Of a stretch of DNA of 64,000 nucleotides, positions 62,783 to 64,000 are shown piece by piece. The position numbers and the translations under genes were made by a program. The DNA comes from Mucilaginibacter celer (GTDB lineage: Bacteria > Bacteroidota > Bacteroidia > Sphingobacteriales > Sphingobacteriaceae). Positions within the stretch are counted from its first letter, which is position 1, and each line of letters starts with the position of its first letter. The DNA is taken from the NCBI RefSeq assembly GCF_003576455.2, contig NZ_CP032869.1:2108001-2172000 (forward strand), in the 5' to 3' direction. The notes beneath the pieces were generated by a model that was not told the DNA's origin, did no database searches, and saw only the letters and a list, made by a program, of their open reading frames with translations.

Positions 62783-64000
62783 TTATTTATAGTAGTTCTC
62801 TCCACGGATATTGTCATGGCTGGGCATAGGCAGTTCGTCAGCAAATAAGCTATCCTCGTAGCTGTCCATCTTGTTCTCCAGTATCTGCTGTATGGTCTTG
62901 TAGTTATAAACGCCATAACCGAGTGCACGCCTGCAAGCGCTGGCCAGCCTTTCGTTACCTGCCTTACGCGCCAGGCTGAGGATACCGATACAGGAGCGGT
63001 AAGCTTGTTCCGGGTGTTGCTTCCGGTCCAGTATCTTCAGGATGTAAAGCCTCACATCCTCATGAATGGATGCCGCCCATTCCAGGAACTTATCTGGTGT
63101 CCATTCGGTCATAAAGCGGTGTGTCGAAGCCAGGTGGTCTTTATCCGTAGTATAGCTGTAAGGGCTTTTGATACGCCTGTGCATGGCAATGCGTTCGTAG
63201 TGGTAATAGACCTCTACGTTGGTGCGGGAATACAGCAGTTTGACCTTCCTGCCGATGAAGCGGTACGGTACGCTGTAGTAGTGTTTGTCGATACCAAGAC
63301 AAACATGCCCGTTCTTCATTACGGTGGCCTGGTGCTGCCGTTTGAACTCATAACGTAATGCCGGTAATGGCGAGAGAGCCTGGCGTTCTATCTCCTCGAA
63401 CTGGAGCTTTCTGCTGTAATTGCGGCCTTTCAGCGGCTGGCTGTTATGTGCTTCTAAAGCGGCTTTGACCGCTGTGTTCAGTTCTGCAAGGGTATGATAG
63501 GCCTCTTTGCGAACAGGTGCGTAGATACGGCTGTAAACGATCTTAACAGCTCCTTCTACCAGTGCTTTGTCGCGAGGGCGGTACGCCCTCGCTGGTAAGA
63601 TGGTCGTTCCGTAATGGTCGGCAAAGTCGGCAAAGGTCTCGTTCAGTGTTGGCTCATAGCGGTTGCTTTTGGTAACGGCAGCCTTCAGGTTGTCGGGAAC
63701 GATGGCGGCAGGTACGCCGCCATAAAAGTGCAGGGCATTCTCGCAGGCTGCTATAAAGTCTTCTTTCTGCTGGCTCAGCACAGCTTCTACGTAAGTTAGC
63801 TGACTGGCACCAAGGATAGCAACGAACACCTCGGCCTCGATGACCTCACCGGTATCCTTGTCCGTTATGCTTAGCTTTTCACCGGCAAAGTCCACATACA
63901 GCTTATCACCGGCTTTATGATCCAGGTGCATCGTGGGGTTCACGCGGGCTTTCCACTGGTTGTAATAAAAGCAGAACTGGGTGTACTTGAACCCGTCAGG
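62783..64000 (-). CDS. istA: IS21 transposase IstA, N-terminal part outside window
   Basis: The frame is open to the right edge: codons before the GTG at 63943 read YTQFCFYYNQWKARVNPTMH, normal IstA sequence, so the true start lies outside. The visible 406 codons include the DDE core with LYVDFAGEKLSI (Asp), VPDNLKAAV (Asp) and DKALVEGAVKIVYSRIYA (Glu), then a C-terminal basic region. The first HTH part is missing. Confidence 0.92.
   Translation of the reverse strand, partial: PDGFKYTQFCFYYNQWKARVNPTMHLDHKAGDKLYVDFAGEKLSITDKDTGEVIEAEVFVAILGASQLTYVEAVLSQQKEDFIAACENALHFYGGVPAAIVPDNLKAAVTKSNRYEPTLNETFADFADHYGTTILPARAYRPRDKALVEGAVKIVYSRIYAPVRKEAYHTLAELNTAVKAALEAHNSQPLKGRNYSRKLQFEEIERQALSPLPALRYEFKRQHQATVMKNGHVCLGIDKHYYSVPYRFIGRKVKLLYSRTNVEVYYHYERIAMHRRIKSPYSYTTDKDHLASTHRFMTEWTPDKFLEWAASIHEDVRLYILKILDRKQHPEQAYRSCIGILSLARKAGNERLASACRRALGYGVYNYKTIQQILENKMDSYEDSLFADELPMPSHDNIRGENYYK

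Larger units (their letters stand above)
62001..64000 (-). mobile_element. IS21-family element, right part outside window
   Basis: Contains istB and most of istA in the usual overlapping order on the minus strand. The left terminus should lie between 61922 and 62000, but the other end is outside the window, so the inverted repeat cannot be matched. It lies 79 bases or less from the integrase gene stop. Confidence 0.85.

Overview
The window is from a Bacteroidota chromosome, most likely family Sphingobacteriaceae (Mucilaginibacter/Pedobacter-like; this is inference). Supporting signs are SusC/SusD outer-membrane genes, CTnDOT-type tra/mob genes with RteC, TAnnTTTG-type promoters, a DAHP synthase fused to chorismate mutase, and a tmRNA tag ending ENNYALAA.

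Layout. (1) 1-5.8 kb: a SusC (cut by the left edge)/SusD pair, then leftward DUF6520-like, MauE/DoxX-like and two small HTH genes. (2) 5.9-10.2 kb: a compact cassette. It holds a 55-codon double-glycine (bacteriocin-like) peptide that appears in no long-ORF list, a rhomboid protease, a 5-TM protein, and a C39 peptidase-ABC membrane protein with no ATPase domain. An IS481-family element with exact ends and a 5-bp target duplication sits directly on the rhomboid start. (3) 10.3-36 kb: backbone of an integrative conjugative element: rteC, primase-like gene, candidate oriT, mobA, mobB, traA, traE-traN type IV secretion genes, VirD4-type coupling protein, M23 peptidase and ArdC-like protein. Between mobA and mobB lies a striking array of about 48 degenerate 8-bp units (GATCnnnn/GTTnnnnn), split by an IS256-family element whose 8-bp target duplication is one unit long. 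(4) 36.4-38.4 kb: a large serine recombinase whose 3' end runs antisense through the terminator and 3' domain of ssrA (tmRNA), which probably marks the attachment site. (5) 38.5-60.1 kb: ordinary chromosome: aminotransferase, DUF1573, fused E1 2-oxoacid dehydrogenase, nitroreductase, two L,D-transpeptidases, GH26 mannanase, DinB, HAD, MFS, the aromatic genes pheA / DAHPS-CM / aroA / aroC, and aroB, S4 and proline dehydrogenase. (6) 60.2-64 kb: a tRNA(CAU) preceded by a tRNA-like copy lacking its T arm, a tyrosine recombinase, and an IS21 element cut by the right edge.

How parts work together. The tra genes should build a VirB-like channel, MobA/MobB with the coupling protein process and deliver DNA, and RteC probably regulates. 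In the chromosome, pheA and downstream shikimate genes are preceded by a complete classical attenuator: a 21-residue leader peptide with eight Phe/Tyr in nine consecutive codons, a competing antiterminator and a terminator. The main discoveries offered are the octamer array, the aromatic attenuator and the peptide/ATPase-less C39 cassette. All family names come from motif reading without database searches.
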